Source: Lachnospiraceae bacterium (GTDB lineage Bacteria > Bacillota > Clostridia > Lachnospirales > Lachnospiraceae). From it: DNA of 16,368 nucleotides. The position numbers and the translations under genes were made by a program. Below, piece by piece: positions 14,967 to 16,368 of the stretch (position 1 is its first letter; each line of letters starts with the position of its first letter). The notes beneath the pieces are model-generated. The model was not told where the DNA came from and made no database searches. It worked only from the letters and a program-made list of their open reading frames with translations. The stretch is taken from NCBI GenBank assembly GCA_902363835.1, contig CABJBM010000050.1, positions 1 to 16,368 of the forward strand. The letters are read 5' to 3'.

Positions 14967-15812
14967 ATGGTTCATATTGTTAATTACGAAGGTCTTATTA
15001 ATCTCCAGTCAGAGATTCACTACAGATTCCGCACCCAAATTGAAGCGGGCCACTTCCCTCAGGTTCATGATTTCTATGAAATTATGCTTGTGACAGATGG
15101 AGAAATTCGGATGAATCTCTGCGGCAAACAGTTCCTGCTTGACGCCGGCAGCCTTATTCTTATCCGGCCAGGTGATATTCACGATAAATCAGGAAATAAC
15201 TGTTGCTATATCAATCTTGCGTTTACCCCCAAAGCACTGGATGAGCTTTTTCTGTACCTGCGTGATCAGGATAGCTATGCTGCATTTTCAAACCTGGAAC
15301 TGGTACCTCCCGTGTATCTGAATCATCAGGACTTTTTATCACTGAAAGAAAAAATTCAATATTTGAATACAATTCCTGCATCCCAAAGTAATCAAACCAG
15401 TACTCTTATGCGTATTATTCTCTTTGAAATCATGACCAGGTATATTTCTCCTGTTACTCTGACCGACTATGGGAGCATGAATATTCCCAATTGGCTGGCA
15501 GATGCTCTGACCGCATGGCAGTCCAACGAGAATCGTCAGAAAAGTCTGGAATTCTTCTGTCAGCAGACCGGTTATACCAAAGAATACATCTGCCGCTCTT
15601 TCAAGCGTTATCTAGGTGTCTCGCCGACGGAGTATTTAAACCAGCAGCGTTTAAACTACGCCCTCAATCTGATGGGACACTCAGATTACTCCATCCTCGA
15701 GATTGCCTACGAAGCCGGTTTTAAAAGCGCCAGCCGGTTTTATCATCTTTTTCATGAGATGTATGGTATGTCCCCGAAACAATTTTTGCAGCAGACTTAT
15801 CAATATATATAA
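14967..15812 (+). CDS. AraC-family transcriptional regulator with cupin sensor domain
   Basis: A protein of 281 residues. The N-terminal half (about 10-100) is an AraC-type cupin domain with HDFYEIMLVTDGEIRM and the barrel signature DAGSLILIRPGDIHD. It probably binds a sugar-type ligand. The C-terminal ~90 residues carry two helix-turn-helix units, including GYTKEYICRSFKRYLGVSPTEY and then ILEIAYEAGFKSASRFYHLF. Both match the HTH_18 pattern well. It is divergent from the transport/sugar-acid operon, the usual arrangement of an activator of that operon. Two ATGs occur, at 14964 and 14967; the AAGGGAGA site is better spaced (about seven bases) for 14967. The gene looks complete. Confidence 0.88.
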   Translation: MVHIVNYEGLINLQSEIHYRFRTQIEAGHFPQVHDFYEIMLVTDGEIRMNLCGKQFLLDAGSLILIRPGDIHDKSGNNCCYINLAFTPKALDELFLYLRDQDSYAAFSNLELVPPVYLNHQDFLSLKEKIQYLNTIPASQSNQTSTLMRIILFEIMTRYISPVTLTDYGSMNIPNWLADALTAWQSNENRQKSLEFFCQQTGYTKEYICRSFKRYLGVSPTEYLNQQRLNYALNLMGHSDYSILEIAYEAGFKSASRFYHLFHEMYGMSPKQFLQQTYQYI

Positions 15813-16285
15813 AAACAATATGTAAATAGTGTGATTCTGGGCGGCTGCATTGATATGTCATCCCACAAAAAATTAGCTAAACTATCATTTTCACCTTATT
15901 TATGCGATGAAAGGCGTTTCGGCTGGTAAGAATCTGGATACCAGTGGAAGAAAGTCGCTAATCTCAAAACACAGCCGAATATACTAACTTTTCTGCCCCA
16001 AAATAGGATTATCGATATATCCGAACTTTCTGATACAGCGGAAAAGCTTTATCAATCGCAATATAAACTTGTCAACATCATCAAGACCGAGGAACGCTTT
16101 CTTGGGGAGGCTTTTGTTGAAGAACAATACGTAAAATTGCTTGCTAAAATAATCCACTGCTTATACAACATAGGTTTTTCATGATTGCTACCTCAAGACA
16201 GGTTTCATTTTATCACCCCCTTTTCCACTACTACGGCTGAAATTGTAAAACTGCTAAACTTACAAACCTCTTAAAACCTTAAAAT
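15813..16285. other. Intergenic stretch with one unrecognised open segment
   Basis: No intact gene follows the regulator. I find no clear terminator for it. The segment 15930-16184 reads open on the plus strand and is described separately. The remainder is AT-rich and featureless to me. Confidence 0.5.
15930..16184 (+). pseudogene. Unrecognised gene remnant
   Basis: 84 codons read open on the plus strand from just after a TAA (15927-15929) to a TGA (16182-16184), with no ATG and no ribosome site. The translation looks protein-like and not random, with segments such as NRIIDISELSDTAEKLYQSQ and then LVNIIKTEERFLGEAFVEEQ, an acidic helical composition. The same frame continues upstream of the TAA to an ATG at 15856-15858. 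This suggests a decayed gene with an internal stop. I cannot place it in a family. Confidence 0.4.
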
Positions 16286-16289
16286 CATG

Positions 16290-16368
16290 ACCACCCGTCA
16301 AACGGGTGGTTTGCACGCCCCTATAAGGGGACGTTACTGGCCAGCGCCTCAAGACGCTGGCTTTCACT
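16290..16368. mobile_element. Three-hairpin terminus, probably of an IS200/IS605-type element
   Basis: Three hairpins follow each other: ACCACCCG/CGGGTGGT (16290-16310, loop TCAAA), CCCC/GGGG (16318-16330, loop TATAA) and GCCAGCG/CGCTGGC (16340-16361, 8-base loop). This pattern, running from ATCATGACCACCCGTC to CTGGCTTTCACT, resembles, as I recall, the subterminal hairpin ends of IS200/IS605-type elements in Lachnospiraceae. The element would continue to the right, out of the window. No transposase is visible, so the family call is tentative. Confidence 0.45.

Noticed and set aside
1..16368. CRISPR array, tRNA, rRNA or prophage genes
   Set aside because: No regularly spaced repeats, cloverleaf-like segments, rRNA stretches or phage structural genes were seen on either strand.

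Overview
The window looks like a piece of a low-GC Firmicutes chromosome, most likely an anaerobic Clostridia/Lachnospiraceae-type bacterium. This is inferred from strong AGGAGG ribosome sites, TTG/GTG-start ambiguity, a DUF4318-type protein, a choline/cell-wall-binding-repeat protein and IS110 and IS200/IS605-like relics. No rRNA, tRNA or CRISPR array is visible.

Left part (1 to about 5050) is an accessory patch with almost everything on the minus strand. It starts with what looks like the end of an insertion sequence (1-66). It then carries a small DUF4318-like gene, a nucleotidyltransferase, a P-loop kinase-like ATPase, a C-terminally damaged GrpB protein and a membrane-anchored beta-lactamase-fold serine hydrolase. 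Between these lie relics: a tail of an Imm5-type 'putative immunity protein' (2553-2702), a stub of an AraC-family regulator (4304-4420) and a tail of an IS110 transposase (4729-4857). A 12-base sequence, AAATTGGAATTT, recurs three times, each time just beyond the 3' end of a minus-strand gene.

The middle (5053-5508) holds a secreted cell-wall-binding-repeat protein with its own clear promoter and terminator.

The main unit (5945-14652, minus strand) is a catabolic and transport operon. In transcription order it encodes a family 5 substrate-binding lipoprotein (frameshifted in its linker as given), two DppB/DppC-type permeases, two DppD/DppF-type ATPases, a short-chain dehydrogenase and a UxuA-like mannonate dehydratase with all four expected metal ligands. 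A relic tail that resembles DUF2264 follows directly. Beyond a gap is an RraA-family gene with its own promoter, overlapped by a LacI-type palindrome. An AraC-family activator with a cupin sensor domain is divergently transcribed from the other end (14964/14967-15812). I infer that the operon imports a hexuronate- or hexonate-containing oligosaccharide or glycoside through a 'peptide-type' ABC transporter, then reduces (SDR) and dehydrates (UxuA) the sugar acid toward 2-keto-3-deoxygluconate. The AraC protein would sense the substrate.

Right end (15813-16368) has an 84-codon open stretch with no start codon, probably a gene remnant. After it come three consecutive hairpins that look like the terminus of an IS200/IS605-type element running off the window.

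Nothing here is a clearly new defence or mobile system. The best leads are the uronate-type operon served by a peptide-type transporter, the single-base frameshift in its binding protein, the excised DUF2264-like neighbour, the operator in the rraA promoter and the unexplained repeat at gene ends.
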